NCBI GenBank assembly: GCA_963812775.1
Contig: CAWEWH010000004.1
Location: 1-64,000 of the forward strand
Direction of reading: 5' to 3'
Origin: CAWEWH01 sp963812775
GTDB lineage: Bacteria > Pseudomonadota > Alphaproteobacteria > Rhizobiales > Beijerinckiaceae
Length of the DNA: 64,000 nucleotides
Shown: in pieces, positions 63,152-64,000 of the stretch
How the letters are laid out: the number at the start of each line of letters is the position of its first letter
Position numbering within the stretch: the first letter of the stretch is position 1
The notes under the pieces: model-generated
Seen by the model: the letters and a program-made list of their open reading frames with translations, nothing else
Databases searched by the model: none
What the model was told of the DNA's origin: nothing
Made by a program: the position numbers and the translations under genes

Positions 63152-64000
63152 GTGACCGCCCTCCCGCAATCCATCGACGCCACCCTCGCGCTCCTGAAGC
63201 GCGCCGGCTACGTGGCCGACCGGCCGCTCGCCACCGTGCTGTTCCTGGCGCTGCGCATGGGCCGGCCCTTGTTCCTGGAAGGTGAGGCGGGGGTCGGCAA
63301 GACGGAGATCGCGAAGGTGCTGGCCGAGGGGCTGTCGCGCCGGCTGATCCGCCTGCAATGCTACGAGGGACTCGACGTCGCGTCCGCCGTCTACGAGTGG
63401 AACTATGCCGGCCAGATGATGGCCATCCGTCTTGCGGAGGCGGCCGGCGACACCGACCGCGGGACGCATCGAGGGGGACATCTTCTCCGAGCGCTATCTC
63501 GTCAAGCGGCCGCTGCTGCAAGCGCTCGAGCCCGACACCGGCGGCGCGCCGGTGCTGCTCATCGACGAGCTCGACCGCACCGACGAGGCCTTCGAGGCCT
63601 TCCTGCTCGAGGTTCTGGCCGACTACCAGGTGACGGTGCCGGAGCTCGGCACCATCAAGGCCGCGCACCCGCCCATCGTCATCATCACGTCCAACCGCAC
63701 GCGCGAGATCCACGACGCCTTGAAGCGTCGCTGCCTTTACCACTGGGTCGACTACCCGGATGCCACGCGCGAGCTCGCCATCCTCAAGGCGCGGGCGCCC
63801 GCCGCCCCGGCTAAGCTGTCGCGCGAGATCGTCGCCTTCGTGCAGACCATCCGCAAGGAGGAGCTGTTCAAGGTGCCGGGCGTCGCCGAGACGCTCGATT
63901 GGGCCTCTGCGCTGGTCGAGCTCGACGCGGTGGCGCTTGATCCGGCGCTGGTGTCCGATACGCTCGGCGTGCTGTTGAAATACCAGGACGATATCGAGAA
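63152..64000 (+). CDS. coxD: CoxD-like MoxR AAA+ ATPase (one frameshift, runs off the edge)
   Basis: The first frame (GTG start, VTALPQSIDATLALLKRAGY) has Walker A in LEGEAGVGKTEIAKVLAEG and runs to LAEAAGDTDRG. The DNA then has GACCGCGGGACGCATCGAG; dropping one G near 63462 gives DRGRIEGDIFSERYLVKRPL, and the new frame carries Walker B VLLIDELDRTDEAFEAFLLE, IVIITSNRTREIHDALKRRC and LYHWVDYPD, to the window end. CoxD inserts sulfur and copper into CO dehydrogenase in Oligotropha; here it probably matures the hydroxylase. The C-terminus is outside the window. Confidence 0.9.

Overview
The window is a GC-rich bacterial chromosome segment, most likely from an alphaproteobacterium of the order Hyphomicrobiales (Rhizobiales), close to the Bradyrhizobium, Rhodopseudomonas and Xanthobacteraceae groups. 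The grounds are the flgF-flgG-flgA-flgH and fliL-fliM-DUF6468-MotE gene orders, a CckA kinase beside flagellar genes with CtrA-type TTAA-N7-TTAA sites, a direct-repeat LexA box (GAAC-N7-GAAC) before recA, the icd/trmJ/murI/rpsD neighbourhood, a liv operon carrying a DUF6867 gene, and two families of dispersed palindromic repeats of the kind common in these genomes. No tRNA, rRNA, insertion sequence, prophage or CRISPR array was recognised.

Layout. 1-1.35 kb: the start of a PmtA-like methyltransferase, a broken glycosyltransferase, and the N-terminus of a His-rich secreted ORF. 1.5-17.5 kb: a flagellar cluster. flgF-G-A-H read leftward; fliL, fliM, DUF6468, a MotE-like gene and a large secreted AMIN/TPR-like protein read rightward; fliO-fliP read leftward; flgB, flgC, fliE, fliQ, fliR and flhB read rightward. 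17.6-21.5 kb: cckA, a 55-residue basic protein and recA. 21.8-30 kb: alaS, a cyclic-nucleotide-gated K+ channel, a CHASE3 hybrid kinase with a kinase-less paralogue, and an H-NS-like protein. 30-36 kb: icd, an RNA methyltransferase, an esterase-like protein, murI, DoxX and rpsD. 36-42.7 kb: thioesterase, secreted hypothetical, LysE exporter, nitroreductase, purB, rpe, RidA and a DadA-like oxidase. 42.7-50 kb: a P-type cation ATPase with UspA, a P1 peptidase, CcdA, and an orphan ParA overlapping a phasin-like gene. 50-58.5 kb: a leftward liv-type ABC transporter preceded by pcaB-pcaD-pcaC. 58.6-64 kb: a form II CO-dehydrogenase-like cluster, coxG-S-L-M-D.

How the genes may work together. CckA controls CtrA phosphorylation in alphaproteobacteria, and CtrA-like sites precede fliL, the AMIN/TPR gene and flgB; a sigma-54-like promoter precedes flgF. 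This fits a Caulobacter-like flagellar hierarchy. The pca genes (protocatechuate branch of the beta-ketoadipate pathway) sit directly upstream of the liv transporter and head to head with the cox-like hydroxylase cluster, which hints at a catabolic island for aromatic or related substrates.

Quality warning. At least ten single-base frameshifts interrupt otherwise well conserved genes, including recA, flgH, rpe and the MoxR ATPase. Most look like an added or lost base in a short homopolymer, so sequencing or assembly error is the best explanation. The glycosyltransferase may be the exception, because it also lacks its N-terminus.
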